A stretch of DNA of 64,000 bases from Spartobacteria bacterium (GCA_003169975.1 PNAA01000024.1:285273-349272); one strand, 5' to 3'. Shown: positions 45,055-54,284, counted from the first letter of the stretch. The notes: generated by a model from the sequence alone, not told the origin. Translations and numbers: made by a program.

Positions 45055-45342
45055 ATGGGCGAAACGACCAAACAGGAAACGCCGATGCCGACCGAAACGC
45101 GCGGCACGCGCAAGACGCGGGTGGGTGAAGTGATTTCGAGCGGCATGAACAAGACCATCATCGTCCGCACCGTGACGCGGGTGCCGCATGCCAAATTCGG
45201 CAAGATCGTCAAGCAGCAGAGGAAATTTTACGCGCACGACGAGGAGAATAAAGCGAAGTCCGGCGACACCGTGCGCATCATGGAAACCCGGCCGCTGAGC
45301 AAGCTGAAGCGCTGGCGCCTGGTCGAGGTCGTCCAAAAGTAG
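45055..45342 (+). CDS. rpsQ: 30S ribosomal protein S17
   Basis: 16S-binding OB-fold protein. [20 protein letters not shown] and [20 protein letters not shown] are diagnostic. The N-terminus has about 18 extra residues ([18 protein letters not shown]); ATG 45055 is preferred to the TTG six bases earlier. Confidence 0.95.
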   Translation: MGETTKQETPMPTETRGTRKTRVGEVISSGMNKTIIVRTVTRVPHAKFGKIVKQQRKFYAHDEENKAKSGDTVRIMETRPLSKLKRWRLVEVVQK

Positions 45343-45361
45343 AAGAGCAGAGGAGAATTTT

Positions 45362-45730
45362 ATGGTTTACCTGAGATCAAGACTCGACGTGGCCGACAAC
45401 AGCGGCGCGCGGATGGCGACGATGATCGGCGTGATCGGCAAAGGCAGCGCGCAATGCGCCGGCATCGGCGACGTCATCTCGGCGAACGTGAAAGAGGCGA
45501 GCCCGACTGGCACCGTGAAAAAGGGCGAGGTGGTCCGCGCGGTTTTGGTGCGGACCAGGCAGCCGATCCGGCGCGATGATGGTTCGCTCCTCCGTTTTGA
45601 CAACAACGCGATCGTTATCATCGACAAGGATTTGAATCCGCGTGGTACCCGTATTTTCGGGCCGGTCGCGCGCGAACTGCGCGAACGCAATTTCATGAAG
45701 ATCGTCTCGCTGGCTCCGGAAGTTTTATGA
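45362..45730 (+). CDS. rplN: 50S ribosomal protein L14
   Basis: Subunit-interface protein. [40 protein letters not shown] and [20 protein letters not shown] are diagnostic. 122 residues. AGAGGAGA precedes the ATG. It overlaps rplX by 4 bases. Confidence 0.97.
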   Translation: MVYLRSRLDVADNSGARMATMIGVIGKGSAQCAGIGDVISANVKEASPTGTVKKGEVVRAVLVRTRQPIRRDDGSLLRFDNNAIVIIDKDLNPRGTRIFGPVARELRERNFMKIVSLAPEVL

Positions 45731-46023
45731 ACCGGCTCAAGCACCATGTGAAAAAGGGCGACCAGGTCGAGGTCATCTCGGGCAACTTCCGGGGTTCCAC
45801 CGGCAAGATCCTGCAGGTGGTCTCGCGCAAGGACCGGGTGCTGATCGAAGGCGTGCGGATGATCAAGAAGCACCTGCGCAAATCGCAGGACAATCCTTCG
45901 GGCTCGATTGCGGAGCGCGAAGGTCCGATCCACATCTCGAACGTGAAGCTGGTCGAACGCAGCGAGAAAGAGACGAAGAAAAAGAGCAAGGCAAAAGCGA
46001 CGAAGGAGAAGAAGACGAAGTAA
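45727..46023 (+). CDS. rplX: 50S ribosomal protein L24
   Basis: Assembly initiator with a KOW motif ([20 protein letters not shown]) and the typical [21 protein letters not shown] Lys-rich tail ends the 98-residue protein. It starts inside the rplN stop (ATGA). Repeat B4 follows. Confidence 0.95.
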   Translation: MNRLKHHVKKGDQVEVISGNFRGSTGKILQVVSRKDRVLIEGVRMIKKHLRKSQDNPSGSIAEREGPIHISNVKLVERSEKETKKKSKAKATKEKKTK

Positions 46024-46035
46024 CGGAGCAAAACT

Positions 46036-46120
46036 CGTCATCCCGAGCGCGGTCGGGGGATCCTGTGATGGAACCTTTGATGTAACGCAACGGGATCCCT
46101 CGACTTCGCTCGGGATGACA
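46036..46120. repeat. Inverted-repeat element B4 between rplX and rplE
   Basis: The arms CGTCATCCCGAGCG and CGCTCGGGATGACA enclose GGGGGATCC and GGGATCCCT blocks. This is the short form, like B1 after pgm. It ends 8 bases before the rplE ATG. Confidence 0.8.
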
Positions 46121-46128
46121 ATCAGAAA

Positions 46129-46701
46129 ATGAAGAACGAATTTTATCGCGAATACAAAGAGCGCGTCATGCCGGCGCTGCGCGAGGAACACGGCTACAAG
46201 AACGAGCACCAGATTCCAAAGTTGGAGAAGGTGGTGATCAACACTTCGGTCGGCTCGCAATCGGACGTGAAGCAGGCGCTGGAAGAAGCGAAAGCGGAAC
46301 TCGCGCTCATCACCGGCCAGAAACCGGCGGAGACCCGGGCCAAGAAGAGCATCTCGAATTTCAAGCTGCGCAAAGAGCAGGCGATTGGCGCCAAAGTCAC
46401 GCTGCGCGGGGAGCGCATGTATGAATTCATGGAGCGGCTGATCAAGGCGGCGCTGCCGCGGATTCGCGATTTTCGCGGCGTCTCGCCGAAGGGTTTCGAC
46501 GGCCGCGGCAACTACACGCTCGGCGTTTCCGATCAGTCGATCTTCCCCGAGGTCGAGCTGGACAAAATCAAGCGCAACATCGGTTTTGATGTTACGATTG
46601 TGACCACCGCGCGCACCAACGAAGAGGCCAAGTCGCTCCTGAGCGAAATGGGAATGCCCTTCAGCGACCGGCCGAAGAAGCCTGTTGCGCAAGCCGCCTA
46701 A
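46129..46701 (+). CDS. rplE: 50S ribosomal protein L5
   Basis: 5S rRNA-binding protein of the central protuberance. [40 protein letters not shown] and [20 protein letters not shown] are diagnostic. 190 residues. rpsN, which usually follows, is absent: only 5 bases separate this gene from rpsH. Confidence 0.97.
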   Translation: MKNEFYREYKERVMPALREEHGYKNEHQIPKLEKVVINTSVGSQSDVKQALEEAKAELALITGQKPAETRAKKSISNFKLRKEQAIGAKVTLRGERMYEFMERLIKAALPRIRDFRGVSPKGFDGRGNYTLGVSDQSIFPEVELDKIKRNIGFDVTIVTTARTNEEAKSLLSEMGMPFSDRPKKPVAQAA

Positions 46702-46706
46702 TTTTC

Positions 46707-47105
46707 ATGAGCACTGTCACCGATCCTATTGCCGACCTTCTGGCGCGCGTGCGCAACAGCAACCACGCGCAGAAGCTGGAGATGTTTGTCCCTTACTCGA
46801 AGATCAAGAGCGAAGTCGTGCGCATCTTGAAGGAGGAGGGTTACATCACCGACTACGCGCTCGATACCACGGCCGCGCATCCGCGGATCAAGATCACGAA
46901 TAAGATTTCGAATCGCACCAGCGCGATCACCGGTCTCAAGCGGGTCAGCCGGCCGGGCTTGCGCCGTTACGTCGCCGCCGATGAGATTCCGCGGGTCCTT
47001 GGCGGAATGGGGACATCGATTCTTTCCACTTCGCGCGGCGTCATGTCCGGCCGCGAGGCGAAGAAGCAAAAAGTGGGAGGAGAGTTGCTGGCTTACGTCT
47101 GGTAA
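46707..47105 (+). CDS. rpsH: 30S ribosomal protein S8
   Basis: Central 16S-binding protein and, in relatives, translational repressor of the spc operon. DPIADLLARVRNSNHAQKLE, ILKEEGYITDYALDT and GMGTSILSTSRGVMSGREAK are diagnostic. 132 residues. Confidence 0.97.
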   Translation: MSTVTDPIADLLARVRNSNHAQKLEMFVPYSKIKSEVVRILKEEGYITDYALDTTAAHPRIKITNKISNRTSAITGLKRVSRPGLRRYVAADEIPRVLGGMGTSILSTSRGVMSGREAKKQKVGGELLAYVW

Positions 47106-47117
47106 CGAAAGAGAGCT

Positions 47118-47654
47118 ATGTCACGGATTGGAAATAAAGCGGTCGAGATTCCCGCGAAAGTCAAAGTCAACGTCGCCGGCAGCAAAGTCGCGGTCGAAGG
47201 TCCGAAGGGAAAATTGGACTGGACTTTGCCGAAGGGGATCAAAGCAAATGTGGCCGACAACCAGGTCGCGCTGGTCCGCGATGCGGAAACGCGCAGCGTG
47301 AAGGCGCTGCATGGCCTCTCGCGGGCGTTGATCAACAACATGGTCATTGGCGTGAGCGAAGGTTTCACCAAGCAGCTCGAGATCGAGGGGGTCGGCTTCA
47401 AGGCCGCGGTGCAGGGAAAAAATCTTAATCTCAGTCTCGGTTTTTCGCATCCGATCCTCTTCCCGATTCCGACGGATATCAAAATCACGGTGACGGATAA
47501 CACGAAGATCGCGATCCACGGCGCCGACAAAAAAACCGTCGGCCAGGTCGCGGCAGACATTCGGCGCTTCTATCCGCCGGAACCTTACAAGGGCAAAGGC
47601 GTTCGTTATGCGGGCGAGCAGATTCGTCGCAAGGAAGGCAAAACCGTCCAATAG
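47118..47654 (+). CDS. rplF: 50S ribosomal protein L6
   Basis: Large-subunit protein near the factor-binding site. MSRIGNKAVEIPAKVKVNVA, LEIEGVGFKAAVQGKNLNLS and FYPPEPYKGKGVRYAGEQIR are diagnostic. 178 residues. Confidence 0.97.
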   Translation: MSRIGNKAVEIPAKVKVNVAGSKVAVEGPKGKLDWTLPKGIKANVADNQVALVRDAETRSVKALHGLSRALINNMVIGVSEGFTKQLEIEGVGFKAAVQGKNLNLSLGFSHPILFPIPTDIKITVTDNTKIAIHGADKKTVGQVAADIRRFYPPEPYKGKGVRYAGEQIRRKEGKTVQ

Positions 47655-47656
47655 TC

Positions 47657-48022
47657 ATGGCTACGATCAATCGAAAAGTCATTCGCGGGCGCATTCATGA
47701 CCGCATTCGGCGGAAAGTTGCCGGCACCGCGGAACGTCCGCGTCTCTGTGTTTATTTTTCCGGGAAACATGTTTACGCGCAGGTGGTCGACGACGAAACG
47801 GGCCGGACTTTGGTGTCGGCCGGCACGACGGAAAAGGAACTGGGCGGCAAGGGAAAACACGCGGCCAATCGCGCGACGGCCGAGAAAGTCGGGAAGTTGA
47901 TCGCCGAGCGCTTGCTCGCGAAGAAGATCGACAAGGCGGTTTTTGACCGTGGGGGCTTTCTTTACCATGGCAAAGTGAAAGCGCTGGCCGACGCGGCGCG
48001 CGAGGGCGGTCTTAAACTTTAA
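47657..48022 (+). CDS. rplR: 50S ribosomal protein L18
   Basis: 5S rRNA-binding protein. RIRRKVAGTAERPRLCVYFS, HVYAQVVDDETGRTLVSAGT and FDRGGFLYHGKVKALADAAR are diagnostic. 121 residues, two bases after rplF. Confidence 0.97.
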   Translation: MATINRKVIRGRIHDRIRRKVAGTAERPRLCVYFSGKHVYAQVVDDETGRTLVSAGTTEKELGGKGKHAANRATAEKVGKLIAERLLAKKIDKAVFDRGGFLYHGKVKALADAAREGGLKL

Positions 48023-48028
48023 TTATTC

Positions 48029-48586
48029 ATGGCATACGCAGGCAACCAAGGCAGACGAAGCGACTCACGCACCACGGACCGGACGCCTCCGGCAAGAGGC
48101 GACACGACCGAAAAAGTCGTGTTCATCAACCGCTGCGCCAAGGTCGTAAAGGGCGGCCGGCGCTTCAGTTTCAGCGCGCTCATCGTGGCGGGCGATCACG
48201 ACGGCAAGGTGGGCTGTGGCTTCGGCAAGGCGAACGAAGTCGCGGAAGCGATTCGCAAAGCCTCGGAAGCGGCGCGCAAGTCGATGGAAAAAATGTCACT
48301 GCACAAAAACACGATTCCGCACGAAGTGATCGGAGAGTTTGGCGGCGGACGTGTCCTTCTGCGTCCGGCTTCGCCCGGCACGGGCGTGATCGCCGGCGGC
48401 GGTGTCCGCGCGGTGGTGGAAGCGGTCGGCATCCGCGACGTGCTTGCCAAGTCGTTAGGCTCGAGCAATCACGCCAATGTCGTCAAGGCAACGATCGAAG
48501 CGCTCCGTTCCCTGCGCCGGCGCGATGAAATTTTGAAGACCCGCGGCCTTCGCAGCAACAACGTGGAGGAGGCGAAGCAATCATGA
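48029..48586 (+). CDS. rpsE: 30S ribosomal protein S5
   Basis: Accuracy-related small-subunit protein. [40 protein letters not shown] and [20 protein letters not shown] are diagnostic. 185 residues with a basic N-terminal extension of about 25. TCGTTAGGC (48452) gives Ser-Leu-Gly with a TTA codon. Overlaps rplO by 4 bases; rpmD is absent between them. Confidence 0.97.
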   Translation: MAYAGNQGRRSDSRTTDRTPPARGDTTEKVVFINRCAKVVKGGRRFSFSALIVAGDHDGKVGCGFGKANEVAEAIRKASEAARKSMEKMSLHKNTIPHEVIGEFGGGRVLLRPASPGTGVIAGGGVRAVVEAVGIRDVLAKSLGSSNHANVVKATIEALRSLRRRDEILKTRGLRSNNVEEAKQS

Positions 48587-49158
48587 TTCGGTTGCATAAT
48601 ATGAAACCGCGCCCGGGATCGAGGCATCGCGTCAAGCGGCTCGGCTGCGGCGAGAGTTCCGGCCATGGCAAGACGAGCGGCAAGGGCCACAAGGGCCAGA
48701 AAGCCCGCTCCGGCGGCAGCATTCGGCTCGGATTCGAAGGCGGCCAGATGCCGCTGATTCGTCGTTTGCCGAAGCGCGGATTTAACAACGCGGCTTTCAA
48801 GAAACATTACGCCCTGATCAATCTCGACGACCTGAACGAGTTCAAAGCCGGCACGGTGATCAACGAGCAGATGCTGCGCGAATCGAAACACATCCGTGGT
48901 CAGGTCGTCGGCTTGAAAATTCTGGGCCGCGGCGAATTGAAACACGGCCTCACCATCGAGGCGGACCGGTTCAGCGAAGCGGCGCGCGAGAAGATCGAGA
49001 AAGCTGGCGGAACAGTGACGCTCCGGGAGCGGCCGTCGCTGACCAGCGGAAATCGGTTCGAGCCGCCGGCAGCGAAGAAAGAAACCCCGGCTCCCGCGGC
49101 GGCGAAAGCCAAGGCGAAGCCGAAGAAACCCGCGGCGAAAAAGAAGACTGCTGAATAA
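48583..49158 (+). CDS. rplO: 50S ribosomal protein L15, with an Ala/Lys-rich tail
   Basis: Large-subunit assembly protein. [40 protein letters not shown] and [18 protein letters not shown] are diagnostic. The last 45 residues ([20 protein letters not shown]...) are a histone-like low-complexity tail, unusual for L15 but common to several ribosomal proteins here. Confidence 0.95.
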   Translation: MIRLHNMKPRPGSRHRVKRLGCGESSGHGKTSGKGHKGQKARSGGSIRLGFEGGQMPLIRRLPKRGFNNAAFKKHYALINLDDLNEFKAGTVINEQMLRESKHIRGQVVGLKILGRGELKHGLTIEADRFSEAAREKIEKAGGTVTLRERPSLTSGNRFEPPAAKKETPAPAAAKAKAKPKKPAAKKKTAE

Positions 49159-49185
49159 GCAGAACGTCTGAAGCGGACTTAGCTG

Positions 49186-50691
49186 ATGGTTTCGGCTTTT
49201 TTAAACAGCGTCAAAATCCCCGAACTGCGCCGGCGGATTCTGTTCACCCTTGCTGTCATCGTCATCGTTAGGCTGGGTGCGGCGGTCACCACGCCCGGCG
49301 TCAATCCGGCGGTCTTGCAGGATTGGTTCCGCACGTCTTCCCAGACCGCGGGTGGTGGCGTCGCCGCGCTCTTCAATCTTTTCAGCGGCGGCGCGCTCGA
49401 GAACTGCGCCGTTTTTTCGCTCGGCATCATGCCCTACATCAGCGCATCGATCATGTTGCAGTTGCTGACCGCGGTGATTCCCTCCCTCAGCCGTTTGTCG
49501 CGCGAAGATGGCGGCCGGCAGAAGATCATGCAGTATACCCGTTACGCGACGGTCGTGCTTTGCATCTTCCAAGGCTATTTGCTCGCGGTCTCGTTTCAGC
49601 ATCCGGAGTCGTATCACACGATGCTCCCCGGCATCAGCGAGACGACCGCGAGGCTGGGGATTCCGCTGGTTGATAACCTCGGCTGGTCTTTCCGAATTAT
49701 TACCGTCCTCACCCTAACGGCGGGGACGCTCTTCCTGATGTGGCTGGGCGATCAAATCACCGATCGCGGCATCGGCAACGGCATCTCGTTGATCATCACG
49801 ATCGGTATCGTGGCCCGCCTGCCCGCCGCCTTGGCGCAGGCGTGGAAGACCTTCGTCCCTTCCGCGGAGACGGGCACCAGTCAGGTAAACCCGGCCATCC
49901 TTGTTTTGATGGTGGCGTTTCTCTTCATCGTCATCGCGGCCGTCATCGCCGTGACCCAAGGGGTGCGCAAGATAACTGTGCAGTACGCGAAACGCGTCGT
50001 CGGCCGGAAAATGTACGGCGGACAAACGCAATACATGCCGCTGAAGGTGAACTACGCGGGCGTCATGCCAATCATCTTCGCGTGGGCTCTGCTTCTTTTC
50101 CCGACAACGATCGTCGGTCTGGCCTTCAAGAACAGCCGCACCGCCCAGGAAATCGCCAATATGCTTTCGAGCGGCTGGCTGCATTATGTCGTCCTTGCAG
50201 CGATGATTTTCTTCTTCAGCTACTTCTGGGTGGCAACGCAATTCCAGCCGGCCCAGATTGCTGATGACCTGAAAAAATACGGCGGCTACATCCCGGGCGT
50301 GCGACCTGGAAAACCGACCGCGGATTTCCTCGATTTCACGATGACGCGGCTGACTTTTGCCGGCGCGATTTTCCTCACCATGATCGCGATCCTGCCCAGC
50401 CTGCTCAGTCAGGGACTGCACGTGCCGGTCATCACCGCGCAATTTTTCGGCGGCACCAGTCTGCTGATTATTGTCGGCGTGATCCTTGATACCATGCGGC
50501 AGGTGGAGACGCATTTGATCCAGCGCCACTACGATGGGTTCCTGCGCAAAGGCCGGATTCGCGGCCGGGCGTTTGACCGCTCATCCTATAGTCGTGGTGA
50601 GGCGGCGCAGCAGGGGACGCTGATGTGGCTTTACGTCGGTATCGCCGTGCTGGTCATCGGGGGCGTGGCCATTTTTCTTTACGGACGTTAG
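49186..50691 (+). CDS. secY: Preprotein translocase subunit SecY
   Basis: Central channel of the Sec translocon in the inner membrane. About ten membrane helices; LGIMPYISASIMLQLLTAVI, GGQTQYMPLKVNYAGVMPII and the cytoplasmic loop KKYGGYIPGVRPGKPTADFL are typical. 501 residues, somewhat longer than E. coli SecY because of extended loops. The stop codon is inside ACGTTAGGT and is directly followed by the GTG of adk. TCGTTAGGC at 49265 gives an AGG codon. Confidence 0.97.
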   Translation: MVSAFLNSVKIPELRRRILFTLAVIVIVRLGAAVTTPGVNPAVLQDWFRTSSQTAGGGVAALFNLFSGGALENCAVFSLGIMPYISASIMLQLLTAVIPSLSRLSREDGGRQKIMQYTRYATVVLCIFQGYLLAVSFQHPESYHTMLPGISETTARLGIPLVDNLGWSFRIITVLTLTAGTLFLMWLGDQITDRGIGNGISLIITIGIVARLPAALAQAWKTFVPSAETGTSQVNPAILVLMVAFLFIVIAAVIAVTQGVRKITVQYAKRVVGRKMYGGQTQYMPLKVNYAGVMPIIFAWALLLFPTTIVGLAFKNSRTAQEIANMLSSGWLHYVVLAAMIFFFSYFWVATQFQPAQIADDLKKYGGYIPGVRPGKPTADFLDFTMTRLTFAGAIFLTMIAILPSLLSQGLHVPVITAQFFGGTSLLIIVGVILDTMRQVETHLIQRHYDGFLRKGRIRGRAFDRSSYSRGEAAQQGTLMWLYVGIAVLVIGGVAIFLYGR

Positions 50692-51348
50692 GTGAAAAGT
50701 CGAATTGTGCTCCTCGGTGCGCCGGGCTCCGGAAAAGGAACGCAGGCGGAGATGATCACGCGGCACTTCGCCATCGCAGTGACTTCGCCTGGGACCATCC
50801 TGAGACGCGAGCGCGATCTGGAGACGCCGCTAGGGCTGGAAGCGGATGAGATTTCGAAACAGGGCGGCCTGGTTTCTGATGAGATCATTGTTCATTTGAT
50901 CGAAGATTGGCTGAATCTGCATGGCCGGGATGGCTTCGTATTCGATGGCTTTCCGCGCACCGTGAAGCAGGCGGAGCGATTGAGCGAGATTCTGCAAAAG
51001 CGCAAGGCGGCGCTCGATCTCGCCATCTGGCTGGAGGTTTCCGAGCAGACGGTGCGCGACCGGATCGCCAGCCGGTTGCAGTGTCGCCGGTGTGGCTTCA
51101 CTACTAGCCTAACGAGTGCGCATTTCGCCGAACGCCCGGTCTGTCCCTACTGCGATGGGCCGCTTATTCGGCGCAACGACGACGATGCGTCGGTCCTGCA
51201 AACGCGCCTCACGGAATTCAAAGCGAAGACCGAACCATTGCTCTCCTTTTACGAAAAAGGTGATGCCCTCCACCGGATCGACGGGAATCGCGACCGGGAA
51301 TCGGTCTTTGCCGATATCGTGGCCCTGATCGAGGAACGCGTGCCATGA
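50692..51348 (+). CDS. adk: Adenylate kinase
   Basis: Balances ATP, ADP and AMP. P-loop GAPGSGKGTQAE (9-20), GFVFDGFPRTVKQAE and a LID carrying four cysteines (CRRCGF ... CPYC) that would bind zinc. The usual TGD-x-R of the AMP site reads TSPGTILRRE, an atypical N-terminal region. 218 residues. The GTG start directly follows the secY stop. GCCTAACGA at 51107 lies in the LID. Overlaps map by 4 bases. Confidence 0.93.
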   Translation: MKSRIVLLGAPGSGKGTQAEMITRHFAIAVTSPGTILRRERDLETPLGLEADEISKQGGLVSDEIIVHLIEDWLNLHGRDGFVFDGFPRTVKQAERLSEILQKRKAALDLAIWLEVSEQTVRDRIASRLQCRRCGFTTSLTSAHFAERPVCPYCDGPLIRRNDDDASVLQTRLTEFKAKTEPLLSFYEKGDALHRIDGNRDRESVFADIVALIEERVP

Positions 51349-52121
51349 TTCCGATCAAGTCTGCCCGGGAGATCGACAAGATGCGGCTGGCCTGCCGGAC
51401 CGCGAGCGATGTCCTCGAGCGGGTCGGCGAGTTGATTCGACCCGGAATTTCCACCAAGGAAATCGACCAGGCCGCGGCGGATCTGATGCAGGACGTCGGC
51501 GTGCGGAGCGCGTTCCTCGGTTATAGGCTCGGCCATCGGGTTTTTCCGGGCAACATTTGTATTTCGCTCAACGACGAAATCGTTCACGGCATCGGCAGCC
51601 AGCGCCGCATTCAATATGGCGACATAGTGAAGCTCGACATCGGGGTGGTGCAGGACGGCTGGGTCGGTGACACCGCGGCGACAATTCCGGTGGGGATGAT
51701 TGACGAGCGCATCGAGAAGCTGCTCGCGGTCACGGAAAGCGCTCTGCAACGGGCCATCGGGCACGCTGCCGCGGGCGAGCGGCTCGGAGACCTTTGCGCG
51801 GCGATTGAGGATGAGGCGATGCGCCACCATTTCAGCGTCGTGCGGGAGTTCGTCGGCCACGGGGTGGGGCGCAAATTGCACGAGGAGCCGCAGGTTCCTA
51901 ATTACGGCCGACGAGGCAGCGGTCCACGCCTCAAGCCGGGTATGACCCTGGCGATCGAGCCGATGATTAATCTCGGCGGATCGGGCGTGCGGCTGCTAGA
52001 GGACGGCTGGACAGTTTGCACGTCGGATGGTTTGCCTTCGGCCCATTTCGAACACACGGTTTTGATTACGAAAGAGGAACCCGAAATCCTGACATGGCGC
52101 GCAAAGACGCAATTGAGGTAG
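51345..52121 (+). CDS. map: Methionine aminopeptidase, type I
   Basis: Removes N-terminal methionine from new proteins. Metal ligands are visible in [16 protein letters not shown] (two Asp), [14 protein letters not shown] (His), [11 protein letters not shown] (Glu) and [15 protein letters not shown] (Glu). 258 residues, type Ia without the zinc-finger extension. Its 3' end overlaps the infA start by 28 bases. Confidence 0.95.
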   Translation: MIPIKSAREIDKMRLACRTASDVLERVGELIRPGISTKEIDQAAADLMQDVGVRSAFLGYRLGHRVFPGNICISLNDEIVHGIGSQRRIQYGDIVKLDIGVVQDGWVGDTAATIPVGMIDERIEKLLAVTESALQRAIGHAAAGERLGDLCAAIEDEAMRHHFSVVREFVGHGVGRKLHEEPQVPNYGRRGSGPRLKPGMTLAIEPMINLGGSGVRLLEDGWTVCTSDGLPSAHFEHTVLITKEEPEILTWRAKTQLR

Positions 52122-52312
52122 AAGGCACGGTGGTCGAACTCCTGCCGAACACGATGTTCCGGGTGGAACTGCCCAATGGCCATGGCGTCCTCGCTCACAT
52201 CTCCGGAAAAATGCGGATGCACTTCATTCGCATCTTGCCAGGCGACAAAGTTATGCTAGAAGTTTCCCCTTACGATTTGTCGAAAGGGCGAATCACTTTT
52301 CGCCATCGGTGA
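52094..52312 (+). CDS. infA: Translation initiation factor IF-1
   Basis: OB-fold factor binding the ribosomal A site during initiation. [40 protein letters not shown] and [16 protein letters not shown] are diagnostic, giving 72 residues. ATG 52094 lies within the last codons of map, so infA is read from inside the map frame and is probably coupled to it. Confidence 0.95.
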   Translation: MARKDAIEVEGTVVELLPNTMFRVELPNGHGVLAHISGKMRMHFIRILPGDKVMLEVSPYDLSKGRITFRHR

Positions 52313-52336
52313 CGCGGAGACAGGCTCCGCGTTTTT
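52312..52336 (+). terminator. Intrinsic terminator between infA and rpmJ
   Basis: ACGCGGAG (52312-52319), loop ACAGG, CTCCGCGT (52325-52332), then TTTTC. It begins at the last base of the infA stop codon. It would end or attenuate the spc part of the transcript 14 bases before rpmJ. Confidence 0.7.
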
Positions 52337-52349
52337 CGTCTCGTGAACT

Positions 52350-52466
52350 ATGAAAGTGCGACCATCAGTTAAAAGACTTTGTGAAGCGTGCAAGATCGTG
52401 AAGCGCAAGAATGTGGTGCGCGTGATCTGCAACAAAAACCCGCGCCACAAGCAGCGCCAGGGATAG
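52350..52466 (+). CDS. rpmJ: 50S ribosomal protein L36
   Basis: A 38-residue zinc-ribbon protein: [20 protein letters not shown] then [18 protein letters not shown]. The CxxC...C...H ligands mark the zinc-binding (C+) type. ATG 52350, stop TAG 52464-52466. It sits directly after the infA terminator and ahead of rpsM, the usual order. Confidence 0.95.
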   Translation: MKVRPSVKRLCEACKIVKRKNVVRVICNKNPRHKQRQG

Positions 52467-52475
52467 GAGATCGTT

Positions 52476-52871
52476 ATGCCCAGATTATTAGGAGTCGAAA
52501 TTCCCGCCGATAAACGCATCGAAGCGTCGTTAACCTACATCTACGGCGTCGGCCCGAGCACCGCGAAGCGCGTCCTCGAGCAGACCAACATCGACCCGAA
52601 CCTGCGGGCCAAGGATCTGACTCCGCAGCAGATCAACGAGATCATCCAGATGATCACGAGCAACAAGCTGCCGATCGAAGGCGATCTCCGCCGCGAAGTG
52701 CAGAGCAACCTGAAACGTTTGCAGGCGATCAACTGTTATCGCGGCATCCGGCATCGCCGCGGATTGCCGGTGCGCGGGCAGCGCACCTCGACCAACGCCC
52801 GCACCCGCAAGGGTCCGCGCAAGACCGTCGGCGTGATTCGCAACAAGGATGCGAAGGCCGGCAAAGTTTAA
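52476..52871 (+). CDS. rpsM: 30S ribosomal protein S13
   Basis: Head protein contacting P-site tRNA and the large subunit. [37 protein letters not shown] and [20 protein letters not shown] are diagnostic. 131 residues, a little longer than usual. AGGAGATCGTT lies ahead of ATG 52476. CCTAACGA occurs just after the stop. Confidence 0.97.
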   Translation: MPRLLGVEIPADKRIEASLTYIYGVGPSTAKRVLEQTNIDPNLRAKDLTPQQINEIIQMITSNKLPIEGDLRREVQSNLKRLQAINCYRGIRHRRGLPVRGQRTSTNARTRKGPRKTVGVIRNKDAKAGKV

Positions 52872-52887
52872 CCTAACGAACTGAGAC

Positions 52888-53550
52888 ATGGCAGAAGATT
52901 CCGAAAACCAAACTCCAGCCGAAACGCCCGCACCCGAGGCGCCGAAGGCAACGTCGACCAAGTCCAAAGCGAGCGCTCCCGAGGAACAGGCGACCAGCGC
53001 AAGCCCAGCTGATCAACCCTCCGATGCTTCAGTGACGGCGGAGGCTGCTCCCGCGCCCGCCAAGACGGAAGCGAAACCCAAGGCAGCAAAGAAATCGGCC
53101 AAAAAAGCAGAGGCGCCAGTGGCTGAGGCTCCGAAAGAAAATCTTTCGCTCGACCCGAACGACGTCGAGAAGCCGAAAATCATCAAGGCGAAAGGGAGCA
53201 AAAACATTTACTCCGGTTTCGCGCATGTCCTTTCCACTTTTAACAACACGATCGTCACTATCACCGACCTGCAGGGCAACGTGATCGGCTGGTCGAGCGC
53301 CGGCAAAGTGGGCTTCAAAGGTTCGCGTAAAAGCACCGCCTACGCCGCCCAGATGGTCGCGCAAGACGCTTCCCGCCAGGCGATGGGTCACGGTCTGAAA
53401 GAAGTCGAAGTGCTCGTCAGGGGCCCCGGCGCCGGTCGTGAGTCAGCGGTCCGCGCGCTGCAAGCGATCGGCCTCGACCTCACGGTGATCAGGGATGTGA
53501 CGCCGGTCCCGCACAACGGTTGCCGCCCGCCCAAACAGCGTCGCGTCTGA
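52888..53550 (+). CDS. rpsK: 30S ribosomal protein S11, with a long N-terminal extension
   Basis: Platform protein of the small subunit. The S11 core occupies only residues about 92-220 ([54 protein letters not shown]). The preceding roughly 90 residues are low complexity (Ala, Glu, Pro, Lys: [20 protein letters not shown]...). ATG 52888 is the only start with room after rpsM, and no closer ATG or GTG lies at the core start, so the extension seems real. Confidence 0.93.
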   Translation: MAEDSENQTPAETPAPEAPKATSTKSKASAPEEQATSASPADQPSDASVTAEAAPAPAKTEAKPKAAKKSAKKAEAPVAEAPKENLSLDPNDVEKPKIIKAKGSKNIYSGFAHVLSTFNNTIVTITDLQGNVIGWSSAGKVGFKGSRKSTAYAAQMVAQDASRQAMGHGLKEVEVLVRGPGAGRESAVRALQAIGLDLTVIRDVTPVPHNGCRPPKQRRV

Positions 53551-53584
53551 CCCGATTCAACGATTTAACGATTCACCGTCATCC

Positions 53585-54196
53585 ATGGCCAGATATACCG
53601 GACCCAAAACTAAAATCGCACGTCGTTATGGCGTGCCCCTTTTCGGACCTTCCAAGTCGCTCGAGCGTAAAAATTATCCGCCGGGCATGCATGGCCCGAA
53701 AGGGTCCCGGCGCAAGCAATCCGACTACGCTATCGCGTTGGGCGAAAAACAGAAACTGCGCTTCCAATACGGCCTGATGGAAAAGCAATTCCGTCGGATT
53801 TTCGAAACGGCGCTCCGGCGCCGTGGCGTGACCGGCGAGACGCTCTTGCAGCTTCTCGAGACGCGGTTGGACAACGTCGTTTTTCGGCTTGGCCTGGCCA
53901 ATACGCGGAGCGCGGCGCGCCAGTTGGTCTCGCACGGGCACGTGCAGGTCAATGGCCGGAACGTGAACATTTCTTCGTTCAACGTCAAAGCGGGCGATGA
54001 AATCACGGTCAAAGACAGGCCGAAATCGCGGCAGCTCGCGCAGCGCAACATGGAGTTGACGCAAATTGCGCCGGTGCCGGATTGGCTGACGGTTGATCGG
54101 GATGCGCTGACCGGAAAAGTCGCGCACATCCCGTCCCGGGAAGAGATGCAGCCGATGGTCAACGAGCAGTTGATCGTCGAGTTGTATTCGCGGTAA
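53585..54196 (+). CDS. rpsD: 30S ribosomal protein S4
   Basis: 16S assembly initiator and accuracy protein. ARYTGPKTKIARRYGVPLFG, GMHGPKGSRRKQSDYAIALG and the S4 RNA-binding domain LETRLDNVVFRLGLANTRSA are diagnostic. The zinc-binding cysteines of C+ S4 are absent. 203 residues. It is the last gene of the superoperon; rpoA and rplQ do not follow. Confidence 0.97.
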   Translation: MARYTGPKTKIARRYGVPLFGPSKSLERKNYPPGMHGPKGSRRKQSDYAIALGEKQKLRFQYGLMEKQFRRIFETALRRRGVTGETLLQLLETRLDNVVFRLGLANTRSAARQLVSHGHVQVNGRNVNISSFNVKAGDEITVKDRPKSRQLAQRNMELTQIAPVPDWLTVDRDALTGKVAHIPSREEMQPMVNEQLIVELYSR

Positions 54197-54209
54197 GCAA
54201 CGCTTCGCT

Positions 54210-54284
54210 TTGTAGCGGCGGTCTATGACCGCCGATTCTTGGAATCCAGAAGCAGAGCCCGGCGGTCGCAGATCGCCGCTACAA
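54210..54284. repeat. Inverted-repeat element C5 downstream of rpsD
   Basis: TTGTAGCGGCGGTCTATGAC (from 54210) pairs with the right arm ending GATCGCCGCTACAA (to 54284). It lies between the convergent rpsD and the small downstream gene and gives that gene its TAG stop. It may serve as a bidirectional terminator. Confidence 0.8.
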
